A stretch of 64,000 nucleotides of DNA from Arbacia lixula (GCA_963669155.1 OZ022587.1:4632609-4696608); one strand, 5' to 3'; positions 34,401 to 43,567 are shown, numbered from the stretch's first letter. The notes: generated by a model not told the origin, from the sequence alone. Numbers and translations: made by a program.

Positions 34401-35437
34401 GTTTATTGGCTTTTTGAAATTACCGTGTCTGGAGGAGAGACTAGTCTCGACTTTCAAATTTTTCCACAGAAATATGATGATGGGGTCTCAGGTTTAAAGA
34501 CTTAAAAATAAATTAAACGGGTCTGGATAAAAGAATACGCTCTTAACCCATGCTATATCACATGGACTTAGTTTTGAAGATGGTGGGGTCTTAGTTTTCA
34601 AGTTTTTGTTTTTTTATTTGTTTTGCTTTATATCTTTTGAGATAACCGGGGCTGGAGGAAAGAATACGTTCAATATTCATTTTATTCCACAGAAATATGA
34701 TGATAGGGTCTTAGATTTAAAGGTTTGAATAATATATAAAATTAAGCTGGATAAAAGACTACGCTCTTAACCCATGCTTTATCACCTTGTATTAGTTTGG
34801 AAGATGGTGGGCTCTTAGTTTTCAAGTTTTTGTTTTTCATTTCTTTTCGAAATAACCGGGTCTGGAGGAAAGGCTAGGCCCGATTCTCATGTAACTCCAC
34901 AGGAACAAGATGATGGGGCCTTTGTTTTGAAGATTCGTTTTTTTTTTAATTGAAATAATCTGGACTGGAATAAAGACTGCGCGTTATACCCATGATTTAG
35001 CAGGTTTTCAGTTTTGAAAGAATTTTGACAAAATATCTCCTAGAATTTAGTTCATTTGTGGGTAAAATCATTATTACATTTGTTGGCTGTTCAGAATTAT
35101 TACATTTGTGGATAAAGTGCGTTATTACATTTGTGGGTTAAATTATTACATTTGTGGGAGTTATTACATTTGTGGGTAAAGTGTTATTACATTTGTGGGC
35201 GATTAATACATTTGTGGGTGCAACGGGGGGGGGGGGGGGGCATTCTAGTTCATTCTACTACGCCCTGAAACCTTTAGCACATCATTATTAAAGTTGAGAG
35301 CTACATACATGTATAAATGCAGGTGTGTGATTATTTCGAACTATGATCTGATGTACATGCAAAAACTTCGTTGTATGTTAATTGAACAATCGGCCCTGTT
35401 GTACATTATGATATAAACTCTCTCTTCTCTCTCTCTC

Positions 35438-35484
<47 letters not shown>

Positions 35485-35958
35485 TTCCTCCTTTATGATT
35501 GCCACTGTTATCTCTCTCTCTCTCCCTCTCTAGCTCTATTTCTTCAACCATGTCCACATTCCCTGTCACTCTCTGTCTTTCTGTTCCTTATTTTCTTCTC
35601 CAACCCCCCCTTCCTCTCCTTCCCTTTCCTATACCTCCTAGGCTCCTACCATCATTTTGATAATTCTCTCTCTATGTTTCCCTACAGAAAAAAATTGACT
35701 ACCAATACAGGCATGGTAACTGAAATCGAGTTACACAAACTAGCTAAAATATGCCCCATCGGCAAATATCACGAGTTCTGCTTGAAACTAAATGACACGG
35801 GTCATAACGAAGCAGACAAGATACTGACTAAACATCTGAAGGACTATGAAGCTGCATTAAGGGAAGTGTTAGTTGCGTGGAGGAATGCCACAGGAGGGCC
35901 TCGTGAAGACCTACAGAAAGCGATGAGGGACTCGGAAATTGGCGGACTCATCCCATAA
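19844..35958 (+). CDS. Ig-Ig-TM receptor with linker repeats and two death-fold domains (12 exons)
   Basis: Predicted exons: 19844-20198, 20603-20953, 21924-22043, 23938-24000, 25019-25079, 26138-26433, 27704-27775, 29743-29805, 30543-30605, 31155-31223, 32045-32105, 35688-35958. Each is bounded by AG and GT, phases agree at every junction (1-1, except 1-2 for exons 5 and 11 and 2-1 for exon 6), and the sum is 1845 bases, exactly 615 codons. The 614-residue product has a signal peptide, V-type Ig (C31, W43, C98), a second Ig (119-235), a transmembrane helix at 246-270 followed by RKKTRG, linkers, death-fold domain 1 (317-415), linkers, death-fold domain 2 (525-614). It should sit in the plasma membrane with the death domains inside, able to recruit death-fold adaptors. 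No exact known family was recognised. Alternative splicing is likely because most linker exons are phase 1-1 and skippable. Confidence 0.75.
20603..20953 (+). CDS. receptor exon 2: second Ig-like domain
   Basis: Exactly 117 codons in phase 1-1, from acceptor CTCTTGCAG to donor GTGAAC. Key residues are INIWCALRK with the first cysteine, LEWYDE with the core tryptophan, and HFSCNSS with the second cysteine. Extra cysteines at the start (QCEPAEC) may form another bond. Two N-x-S/T sites are present. It looks like a C2- or I-type domain. Confidence 0.82.
21281..21660. repeat. minisatellite, unit about 68 bp, in intron 2
   Basis: The phrase GCAATCAATGTGTACACACG recurs at 21281, 21347, 21417, 21483 and (one mismatch) 21551, with degenerate copies to about 21660. 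Spacings are 66, 70, 66 and 68. It lies between the second Ig exon and the transmembrane exon. Confidence 0.8.
21924..22043 (+). CDS. receptor exon 3: transmembrane helix
   Basis: Forty codons in phase 1-1 between TTCATTTCACAG and GTAGTG. A short acidic stalk (DDPGNKADVN) leads into about 25 hydrophobic residues rich in valine, isoleucine and alanine, then RKKTRG as stop-transfer. This fixes a type I membrane topology with Ig domains outside. Confidence 0.85.
22388..22546. mobile_element. foldback MITE (GTTGCATAAAACTT ends)
   Basis: The left end GGGCCCCGTTGCATAAAACTT is the inverted complement of the right end AAGTTTTATGCAACAGGGCCC with one base difference. The interior also folds (GGTAAC/GTTACC). 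Nonautonomous palindromic elements with such ends are common in deuterostomes. It lies in the intron after the transmembrane exon. Confidence 0.7.
23446..23660 (-). mobile_element. LINE 3' end, minus strand
   Basis: The minus strand reads a 3' UTR fragment with TACAGGGCGCC...GGCCTACCCTGTATTTTTAAC followed by (ATAA)-type repeats. This is a familiar 3' end of CR1/L2-like elements. No coding part remains. Confidence 0.6.
23938..24000 (+). CDS. receptor exon 4: acidic/proline linker
   Basis: A 63-base phase 1-1 exon between TTTCCTTCAG and GTGAAG encodes ELTARPVPKPTDDDNDNMAD plus T. It is the diverged relative of exons 8, 9 and 10. It has no fold of its own and probably acts as a spacer with possible proline-motif docking. 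Confidence 0.65.
24715..24790. repeat. CTTCC-rich low-complexity tract
   Basis: Repeats of CTTCTCCTTCC-type units fill the intron between exons 4 and 5. No function can be read from it. Confidence 0.5.
25019..25079 (+). CDS. receptor exon 5: glycine-rich linker, phase switch
   Basis: This 61-base exon encodes GGDTGGASGTEGESSTATAA and ends in phase 2, exactly what the following death-fold exon needs. Exon 11 is its near copy with three base changes, all altering residues (E to D, S to P, T to K). The acceptor has a weak pyrimidine tract (TTAATTGCATTAG), the same in both copies. Confidence 0.65.
26138..26433 (+). CDS. receptor exon 6: death-fold domain 1
   Basis: A 296-base exon from TATATGCAG to GTATGC enters in phase 2 and leaves in phase 1. 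It encodes MDMMDKSILTDTLLLALSKT, then a six-helix pattern with VYLGLSSTEGSAQ, the NPQAAIFKLLKAYVGEWG helix, the TTPPIARQLLEIFKTN helix and an amphipathic end. The LLxxYxxxW...TPP..A..LL...L pattern is that of the death domain superfamily. Death domains bind each other in adaptor complexes in the cytoplasm. DD is favoured over CARD or DED by the tryptophan-bearing helix; no profile search was run. Confidence 0.72.
26925..27060. repeat. direct repeat, copy 1 (pair with 28445-28565)
   Basis: A TATATA-rich stretch followed by AAGTGTCAAGAAAGCT and GAGGAGCACAAACCAAT recurs at 28445-28565. The two copies lie in the introns on either side of exon 7. Confidence 0.65.
27704..27775 (+). CDS. receptor exon 7: linker
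   Basis: A 72-base phase 1-1 exon between TTTGACATTTCAG and GTAAGT encodes EMIKLRIDFVEMPLSLPSPP then TTAS. It has good splice signals and keeps the frame between death-fold domain 1 and the linker cluster. It has no relative among the other exons. Its use in the mRNA is the least certain of the set. Confidence 0.55.
29743..29805 (+). CDS. receptor exon 8: acidic/proline linker
   Basis: A 63-base phase 1-1 exon between CTCTCTTTCAG and GTAAAC encodes EPTEAPDPRPTDVDNDDRAE plus A. It is base-for-base the same as exon 9, which lies 800 bases downstream. Confidence 0.68.
30165..30241 (-). repeat. tRNA-derived element, copy 1
   Basis: On the minus strand a 75-base unit has a perfect 7-bp acceptor stem (GAACTAG/CTAGTTC), an A-box-like TGGTTAAGTCG, an anticodon arm CTGC-CCGGTAA-GCAG (would-be anticodon GGT, threonine) and a B-box-like GGTTGAAATCC. 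The D and T stems are imperfect and position 33 is C instead of T. A tRNA-derived SINE or pseudogene is more likely than an active tRNA gene. Confidence 0.5.
30543..30605 (+). CDS. receptor exon 9: identical copy of exon 8
   Basis: Same 63 bases and same splice sites as exon 8. The copy is part of a tandem duplication of about 630 bases (29695-30319 with 30490-31120), whose two halves differ by only a few bases, so the event was recent. Confidence 0.68.
30968..31042 (-). repeat. tRNA-derived element, copy 2
   Basis: Identical copy of the unit at 30167-30241, carried along in the 630-base tandem duplication. Confidence 0.5.
31155..31223 (+). CDS. receptor exon 10: acidic/proline linker, longer variant
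   Basis: A 69-base phase 1-1 exon encodes EPTEAPDPRPRDDDNDNDDR then AEA. It has two more codons than exons 8 and 9 through a DN repeat. Its 3' intron matches the intron after exon 4, so it is the true positional partner of exon 4 in the module duplication. Confidence 0.66.
32045..32105 (+). CDS. receptor exon 11: glycine-rich linker, phase switch
   Basis: A 61-base exon nearly identical to exon 5, entering in phase 1 and leaving in phase 2. That phase is the one required by the second death-fold exon at 35688. Retaining the same odd length in both modules supports the splicing model. Confidence 0.66.
32098..32300. repeat. short tandem copy of the exon 11 donor region
   Basis: GCAGGGTAAGCATGGAAAG at 32101 recurs as CAGGATAAGCATGGAAAG at 32243, with similar sequence after each. 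The second copy has lost the donor GT (now AT), so it cannot serve as a splice site. Confidence 0.55.
32314..32781. mobile_element. MITE with AGGGATAGTTTACCC ends
   Basis: The left end TTAAAGGGATAGTTTACCCT is matched inverted by AGGGTGAATTATCCCCTTAA at the right. The interior is AT-rich and noncoding. The same family occurs at 56494-57060. It sits in module B only, so it postdates the duplication. Confidence 0.75.
34085..35030. repeat. dimeric satellite, about 220-bp period, in intron 11
   Basis: The phrase GGTCTGGAGGAAAGACTA recurs in nine half-units that alternate between two types: one followed by GGCTCGATTCTCATG (34211, 34425, 34648, 34858), the other by CGCTCTTAACCCATGC (34087, 34310, 34518, 34745, 34961). 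Like-to-like spacing is 208 to 227 bases. It lies directly upstream of the death-fold 2 exon. Confidence 0.8.
35041..35240. repeat. ATTACATTTGTGGG short tandem array and poly-G
   Basis: About eight copies of TTACATTTGTGGG occur with variable 5-20-base spacers, followed by a poly-G run at 35226-35240. It continues the repeat-rich block of intron 11. Confidence 0.7.
35413..35535. repeat. (CT)n microsatellite
   Basis: Two CT tracts with a poly-C run lie about 150 bases before the acceptor of exon 12. Confidence 0.8.
35688..35958 (+). CDS. receptor exon 12: death-fold domain 2 and stop
   Basis: After acceptor GTTTCCCTACAG one base completes the phase-2 codon left by exon 11, and the frame runs 90 codons to TAA. 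It reads KKLTTNTGMVTEIELHKLAK, then YHEFCLKLNDTGHNEAD, the YEAALREVLVAWRNATGG helix with the conserved tryptophan, and EDLQKAMRDSEIGGLIP at the end. Helix spacing and the W-x-x-x-T/S-G turn fit a death domain, and the stop lies where such domains usually end. It is only distantly similar to domain 1. Confidence 0.75.
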
Positions 35959-36480
35959 GTTTTTTCCACAAACGTAAGGTACGGACATATTGTTTATCAT
36001 TGTAGGTGGGACTTTTTAAAATCATATCTTTTTTTTTTTTTTTTTTTTGGGGGGGGGGGGGGAGGTTGCAAGGAGAGAAACAGATTCGGGTGATACGTAT
36101 TTTTACAGAAGTCTTATTTTCACTACAACTTCTAAAGAAAGTTAGTTAAAGAGATTTTCAGAGTCGTTGAAATAATCTGCAATGACTTAAATGGACAAGG
36201 ACAAGATACGAAAAACAAGAATAATGATGATAACCGCAAGTGTAAGAGAGCAAGAGACTAGAAGAATGATAAAGGAAAGGAAGATAAAAGCATGATCCAT
36301 GGGGGGGGGGGGGGGGTCAGAGATGCCTAGGTCTCATAAGCACCTTTTTTATTATATTTTGAGATTGTGGGGGTTGGGCGGCCCAATCGCCCCATTTTTT
36401 AAAATTGACATCCCAAGGGCAGGGGAGGGGGGGGGGGGGGCGCCTACCCCCCTTCTAGATCAGCCACTGTGATCTGTTTT
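35959..36480. other. 3' side of the receptor gene with poly-T and poly-G runs
   Basis: Probable 3' UTR and flank. Poly-T with poly-G lies at 36030-36062, further poly-G at 36301-36316 and 36426-36440. No AATAAA could be assigned with confidence. Confidence 0.4.
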
Positions 36481-36509
36481 TCATCCAGATCTATATAAAC
36501 TCTAAATCT

Positions 36510-37440
36510 GACATTATTCGTTCATGGAGAACTCATTCAAGACCTTTGTTCCACAAGTTAAAAAATCTGGATGTTTACAATCTAAACTTGTTATCAGTTT
36601 CAGCTTTTGTATATGATTTAGTCAATAACAACCTTCCTCACACTCTAATAGAATATTGTCAACTGAATGATCACAGGTGTGCCACTAGAGGAAGAGATCA
36701 GGGACAGCTATATATAGTGTAAAGAGTGTAAAAGTGTAAAACAACAGAAGGTCAATTTTCAGTATCTTTGGGGTGAAATTATGGAATCGTATCCCAAAAG
36801 ACATTCGAGAAATGAAATATAGAGTTGCTTTCCGAAAGCTACTCATTAAGTATTTAATGGAGCTTTCAGTTTCAACAGGAAACTGTTAACCTGTCAACAT
36901 GTTGGGTATCCTGTTTGTGAGGTAATCAAGATTGCATGAGATGTTCATTTTTTTATCATTTTTTTTTGTTTACATCAGTATGATTTCAAGTAGTTGTCAA
37001 AGTATAGTTGATAAGATACTTTTATATCTAGGAGATAAGATTTATTGTGAATACATGTATACTTCTTCTTATATATATTCATCATTGTCATTATATGTAT
37101 TAGTGTTTAAGCAGTCACCTACTAAATATAATTTTGTTGCTACCGTACCAAAGAATTTAAGGAATCAGGCTCGACTAGCACTTGTGCTAACTTCTGATTC
37201 CTGTTAACAACTTCATTATCAACGTTTTCACTTTTGTACAAAATTTGTTTAAAATGCTGCATCACAAGTGACATGCCCTATTTCTGCATTCTTTGTTAGA
37301 TTCTTGCCAATTTTGTTTGGTTGCTTTTTAAGGGAAATAGATGTTTTCTTTCTTTCTTTGTTAATTCAGTCATGTACATACAATTTTTTGTATTGCTATT
37401 GTTTATGTTGTTAATAGATTAAAAAATTAAAACATTCAAT
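36510..37440 (+). mobile_element. 5'-truncated LINE tail
   Basis: The frame near 36520-36720 reads WRTHSRPLFHKLKNLDVYNL and, after a stop, GVKLWNRIPKDIREMKYR near 36771. This is the conserved C-terminal tail of CR1/L2-like RT proteins. A 3' UTR of about 580 bases follows and ends near AATTAAAACATTCAATTAAC. Confidence 0.65.
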
Positions 37441-37596
37441 TAACACTCAATTATATGTCAATATTTCTGTTGCTCTGCTGCAACTACTAGTACGCCTATA
37501 CCTACATTTACCTATTTTAACAATGCATAAAACCGAGAACAGTTTGTATTTATGATTTGCAAATATTTCTTTCAATATTCCATGTCTATTTTTCAG

Positions 37597-37901
37597 CTGA
37601 CTCCATCGCCGGGTTAAACACCAAAGGATTGGATAAGAAGGAGTTAACCGAATCATTCATAGCAGATTTAGCTCAATCTATTGGCAATTTGACCAAACTC
37701 CCAGACTTTGGTCTCAAACTCGGCTTCCAAGAGTCGCAAGTCAACATTTACAAGAAAACCAATCAGCGGAATGAGGACTGGTCGGGAACCAGACAGATGC
37801 TCTTCGACTGGAAGATTTAAACCCCCAAGAAAGACCAGATTCCACGCCTTAAGACGGTCCTGGCCGAAAGTAGCTTCGCTGAACTTGCTGACCAGTTATA
37901 G
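37597..37901 (+). pseudogene. third death-fold exon with an in-frame TAA
   Basis: From acceptor TCTATTTTTCAG the exon enters in phase 1 and reads ADSIAGLNTKGLDKKELTES, then ADLAQSIGNLTKLPDFGLKL, LGFQESQVNIYKKTN and RQMLFDWKI. A TAA at 37818-37820 follows, but the same frame goes on TPKKDQIPRLKTVLAESSFA and ends ELADQL before TAG at 37899-37901. Together they make a complete death domain with the W..TPKKDQIP.L motif. Phase 1 fits exons 4, 6, 7, 8, 9 or 10, so it could be an alternative last exon. The stop removes the last two helices; it may be a nonsense allele, a dead exon or a sequencing error. Confidence 0.65.
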
Positions 37902-40900
37902 ACACGATAATGATTATGTACAGAGTGAGTAAAAAGAAAAGCCCTTCTGTTTAATGCTGTCTGGTGTTAAGAACGAACAACGCCCTGCCGAAACGCTAGC
38001 TGTTTGATATTTCTATATTGTGATACATTTTGATAGATTGTTCAACTGGGATCAACTATGAATCTTTCTGGTTTCAATTCTGGTTTCCCCTGGAAATGTT
38101 CCAGTTTCCCTATTTGAAACCAGTTGCCAACTGGTTCCAACTGGAAATTACCCAATCTCTGTATTGAAACCAATTGAAACCTGTTGTTAACTGGTTCAAA
38201 TAAGTTCCAACTGGAATTGGATTGGATTTTGGTCCTGGGCGCTTCTGAACTCGTTACCTATTTTGTATGTGCCAAACAAGATGCTATTCTTAGCTCACTC
38301 ACTGACTGGGCTACCCTGGTAAAATGTGTTTTAAGTATGTCAATGTACAACGAAAACAAGGTTTGTTTTCAATATGTATCTGATGTGTTGATTTCTTATG
38401 TTGACTGAAATAAAAACAAATCTGGAATTATTTGGTTTACACATTCTTCTTTGCTCTTATGATCTGGATGTAATGTGACGTCAGTGATGTGTGACATCAA
38501 GTCGAGTCTAGCATCACTGTTTGCTGTTCTGAACAAAGCATATATCACCATTGTAAATAATATGACTGCATTATGATTAGACATGAATAGCCATGTAGGG
38601 TTACACTTACCCGTTTCTGTGCCCGAGGAAATGTTGCTCAATACGCTTTGTGTACATTGGTGATGGAAAAATTAATTACCATATTATTCATTGTGATTGA
38701 TTCTAGATTGAAAAGGAAAACTGATGAGGAGGCCTTTCTTCAGCAGTTGAGAGAAATAGGCCACATATATAGATGGATAGATATGTAGATCGTAGTTTCC
38801 ATTTCTCAAAAATATAGGTAAATGTACTTAGTTTGGGGCTTATTAGTCGACACCAACATGACAGTTTTGGCTTTAATTTGCTTCTTTCTTCTTTTGTATT
38901 ATTCCTATCATTGACGTACTTATTTTGATATGAATGCGACAACACCATATTCATGATATTGATATGGTTGATTTGGCAACTCATAGTTTCGCCTTTGTAT
39001 CCCCACTTTTCCTCCCTTTCTGTTTGTATTTGTTCATAATATTCGTGTACAAAGTGTAAGTTTATAAGAACGAGTGTTTGGGGTTTATGGTACCTTCTCT
39101 GCATTTGTTTGCTTATGATAAAAAATTGTTTGGCAATGACTCACGTTGTAAGCTAATTTTCATACATTTGTATATACCACTGTGTACGAATTTAAGTATA
39201 TCTAAGTACTTGGGAAGTATGTTAAATAGTTGTCATTTGTCGTATGTATATTTTAAGTACCATTATTGGTGAACTATGCAGGAGTGAAGAAAACAATTTT
39301 GGTCTGAATATGTCTTTAATTGTATGTCAACATCGTCTGCTAATTCCTGCTATGCAAGATCTTGTTATATATACTTGCTTTTTCCAGTTTAATCATAAGG
39401 ATGAATGATTATGTTCGAAGTTCATATTTACGTAATATCTTATTTCCTTTCTTGTTAATACGCCAACATCAACTAAAAATTGTGTAATTGAAATATAATA
39501 TTACATTCCATGAATATGATGTACAAAATAAGATTTGATACGCGCTGTCTAAATATATGTTTGAGAAATATGTGTAATGTATCAATGACTCGTCAATAAC
39601 ATTATAAATCAGAAAAGGTTGTGAAATATGGTTCCTCGGACAAACCATCAGAAATCCTTCCCCGGACAGAGTAACCAACAAAGAGGGCCTAAAACATGAA
39701 AGAAGAGATGGCGTGGGGGAGAAAGCTGATTAAGGAGATCACGTAAACCTGCGAATACTGCCATCACAGAGTTTTGTTAATAATGCATGGTGTTTGTGGC
39801 AGAAAATACCTCGTTGTTTGACATGTGTGATACGCGTTCTGAATTAGTTTTCTGATCTACCAAAATGTTTAGGTCCAAATTTGTCCAAAAGGGAATAATT
39901 TATTAAATATTCTAATGATTATAACACGAATTATAATAGATGACATATCACAAACACTGCTTTTAAAAACAATGAGATCCTTCGCTTCTATGATGTGTAC
40001 ATTTTAGCTTGAACAAAGCTGTAACTCCTTTTTGATTTGTTAAATATATTTGAAAAATATATTTGAAAAATGTTTTGAATACATCATACATGTTATAAGA
40101 CATGAAAATACATATTGCATATTAGATATTAGCAATAGGACTCTACAAAAGAAGCACGAAATGCTAATGGACTGTAGTGCCATGAAACATACATAATAAA
40201 GTAAAATTACTTATCATAAATCTTTAAAAATACACTATTGCGTACTCATCATTTAACAATATTTTTTCCCTTAATACAGGTTTAGATATAACATATTATA
40301 AGGACCTGCAAGGAAAAACAAAATAAAGACGACACTGCTTTCAAAAACGGTATGTTACATAATGGTATACCAGTGACTGAAGATACTCTTGCAGTTTTCT
40401 TTTGTTATCGAAATGCTTTGAAGCATGAATAAGTGTACATTTTCTTTTGATACCATCGGTTATATTATTTCAGATTTCTGACCCAGAGAAAAAGATACAT
40501 CTCGTTTACCTTGTTTACCATGCTCTGTTTTGAGCCCTTTGGCAGAACATAATTTTACTTTCTGTCTGGTATTGTAAATTTGATCGAAGCAATGATAATG
40601 ATAAACATAAAATGAAAGGGGTAGTTGTCGATTTAGAAATGTTTACATAAATTTCACACATAAGGTGTGCATCTTCTTCATTTTTAGGGGATATGGATGA
40701 TTAAAAGAGACTCTGAAATGTTATCATGTAAAATGTTGAAATGTCTTGTAAGTTGCAGACAACTGTATTTATGTTTAACTACAGTAGTACAATAAATGCT
40801 AGTTGAATATATATAACTGACAAATCTTATGAAGCCGATTTCACACACTACTCAGCATGCTCCACATTTGGGTTGTATAGTGCATTAAGATGTGTTATGT

Positions 40901-41000
40901 AATGCTTCCGTGAGATTATTCGATTTTGTTGAGAGATTAAGACGTGGTGTTGCTGGTCATGCTGATGAAGGTGACAAAGTCAGAACAACATCAATATAAA
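37902..41000. other. intergenic region between receptor and peptide array
   Basis: No gene is supported. Around 38050-38220 short repeats of AACTGGTTCCAACTGGAA type occur. The rest is AT-rich unique sequence with no recognised element. Confidence 0.45.
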
Positions 41001-41011
41001 TACATGGTATT

Positions 41012-41039
41012 AGAGACAGAGAGAGAGAGAGAGAGAGAG

Positions 41040-41073
<34 letters not shown>

Positions 41074-41097
41074 GGGATAGAGAGAGAGAGGGGGGGG

Positions 41098-41152
<55 letters not shown>
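41012..41152. repeat. (GA)n microsatellite
   Basis: Long GA tracts broken by short G runs; any reading frame through them is an artefact of low complexity. It marks the left edge of the peptide array. Confidence 0.85.
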
Positions 41153-41155
<3 letters not shown>

Positions 41156-41219
41156 AGGCTAAGTGAGGAAAATGTTATAAAAAGATGCGCAACTCAATAA
41201 TTAATATGCTACCATACTT

Positions 41220-41700
41220 CTCTCTCTCTCTCTCTCTCTCTCCTCTCTCTCTCACTCTCTCTCTCTCTCTCTCACTCACTCTCTTCCTCCATTACTCTCT
41301 CTCTACCCCCTCTCTCTGTCATTACGAACTCTTCTGATTGAGTCATTTTTTTCACATTTTTCGCTTGACCACGCAAAATACCACAGCCCACGTACAGAAC
41401 GGTAGTTTAATCAAGCACACGGGACAATGACCACCAAGTGTCATCATTTTGCTCATCTTCATGATATTAACACGATTTCGGACATTCAGCCTACATTAAT
41501 CACCAGACACGATGTGCCTCATATTACTATTAGCGTGAAGACTTGAAGTAAATCAGTGGAGTTGTAAGGGATTTGTACTAAAAAGGTTCAAAACACTCTC
41601 CGGTTCTCTGGTTCATTTGGATTTATTCATTCCGATGTCCTACATTTCGACATTTCGCAGTTAACCGTGAGAAATGCAAAGCATTTTTGTTCTCAAATAC
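41220..41700 (+). repeat. orphan copy of the peptide-gene upstream region
   Basis: After a (CT)n tract at 41220-41320 the sequence TTACGAACTCTTCTG...CTTGACCACGCA and ATTTTGCTCATCTTCATGATATTAAC matches the region upstream of each peptide gene (42450-42830, 49010-49390, 55460-55840). Homology reaches the point just before the TATA box (AACCGTGAGAAATGCAAAGCA) and then ends. No TATA and no exon follow, so it is a promoter-side remnant without a gene. Confidence 0.65.
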
Positions 41701-42100
41701 CTGCACTATGTACAAATTTACACAATTTATTTACTATTGTATTCTCATTCAATGTATTGTAAGTCCTGAAAAAACTGTTTAGGAGGGGCTCGACGTTTTG
41801 AATAGATTGGCTAACCTCCTGACGATGAATAGTCTACTTGAAAACGTCGATCTCCAACTACAGTGTCCTAGCTAAACAGTCCTTTTCAGGACTCCTTCAG
41901 AAAGAATACCAACAGTTCTTTATAGGACTAACACAACTCCTAGAAAGAACTGAATCCCTCCATTCCTCACATGATGCACCGCAGTTCAAGTTCAAGTATT
42001 AAGATTATTGTCGCTTTAGGGCCTGTCACACGTAAATAATATAGCGCCCAATCTAGGCACAGTGAGGAAAATTGATGCGCAAGTTCTTTTTAAGTTTCAC

Positions 42101-42101
<1 letters not shown>

Positions 42102-42146
<45 letters not shown>

Positions 42147-42440
42147 ACTCTCTATCTCTCTCTCTCTTAATTTTCTCTCTCTCTCTTTCTTTTTCTCTCA
42201 CTCTCTCTCTCTCTCCCCTTCCTCTCTCTTCCTCTTTCCCTCTCTCTCACCTTCTCTCTTTCTTTTTCTCTCCCACGTTTCTCTCCGCCTTCTTTCTCTC
42301 TTTCTCTTCCATTCTCTTCCTCTCTCCTTCCTCTCTCTCTCCTCCCTCTCTCTCCCTGTCTTTCTCTCTCTCTCTCTTCTCCCTTTCTCCGTTCACCCCT
42401 CTCTCTCTCTTTCTCTTTCTCTCTCTCTCTCTCTCTGTTA
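42102..42440. repeat. (CA)n and (CT)n microsatellite upstream of peptide gene 1
   Basis: A CA tract at 42102-42142 passes into about 300 bases of CT-rich repeats. Equivalent CT tracts precede peptide genes 2 and 3. Confidence 0.85.
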
Positions 42441-42844
42441 TTACAAACTCTTCTGAATGAGTCGTTATTTTCACATGTTTTGCTTGACCACGCATAACAT
42501 CACAGCCCACGCACAGTTTAATCAAACATACCAAACACTTAACATGCTTAAGGAATAATCACCAAGGGTCACAATTTTGCTCATCTTCATGATATTAACG
42601 TGATTAAGACATTTTTAGCTCACTTTACCAGACACGATGTGCCTCATTCACCTTCTTATTACTATTATCGTGAATATGTGTTAGTAATAAATCAGTGTAC
42701 TATTAAGGGATGTGTAATAAAAAGATTATAAAAACACACTCCGGTCTCATCTTATTGTGATTTAATGTTCATGTCAATGTCCTCCATTTCGACATTCTAG
42801 AGCAATGAACCGTGAGAGATAAAAAGCACAAAGAGAAGAAAGTG

Positions 42845-42852
42845 TATATAAG
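42845..42852 (+). promoter_or_regulatory. TATA box of peptide gene 1
   Basis: TATATAAG in the context GAAAGTGTATATAAGGCCAGG. The same box and about 100 following bases are nearly unchanged upstream of genes 2 and 3, and a noncoding first exon follows. Confidence 0.8.
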
Positions 42853-42875
42853 GCCAGGTTTTGAGGTGATATGCC

Positions 42876-42945
42876 ATCTTCCAGGACAGACAGAGCATCC
42901 TTGAGCTTCAGACTTCATCCTCTGCAACAACCCACCTCTACAATC
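42876..42945 (+). other. 5' UTR exon of peptide gene 1
   Basis: The conserved stretch after the TATA box ends CTACAATC before GTAAGTCAC, a strong donor. The start is set about 30 bases after the TATA box and is approximate. The matching acceptor lies five bases before the ATG at 43568. Confidence 0.6.
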
Positions 42946-43567
42946 GTAAGTCACTGGTATATTATTTATTAAATACCGCTCATGTATTAACGCATGCACA
43001 ATGTGTATCATTTTTATTAAGAGAAGCATCAATTCAACATCTCTGTTTTGTAGCGAGAAACATGAAAATGTGTTGAATCATTTTAACTGGCTTGTTTAGA
43101 GCAGTGAATATCGTTGTCTATTTTCGCCATCTTATTCATTCTCATGATTCCACTTGACCAGCAGGCCTACAAATAGTTACCTGAAATGCTTATGGTATGT
43201 GGTACAAATGACTCGCCATTTTATGTATCATGAACGACTCAAAATGGTACATGAACTAACGTATACAGCTTTCGTCTTGCATTTGGTGTCGTTGTGTATA
43301 TAGACATATAGATAATGAACCTTGTAAAGTTGTGTATTGCATTTCTCGAATAAAGACAGTTATGACATGGCTATAAATATTTATATAAAACGAATCACTT
43401 CTTTAAAAACAAAATAACAACCCGGACAAAGCATAGCATTTTCTAAAAGATTCTTGGAACAGTGAAAGATGAGGAGCTAAAATAAGATTATAACTTATCA
43501 ATATTTGGAACAATAGCCGTTCATGCTGTTTAAGTTCCGTCTTTTCCATCTCATCCTTGCAGCCAAC

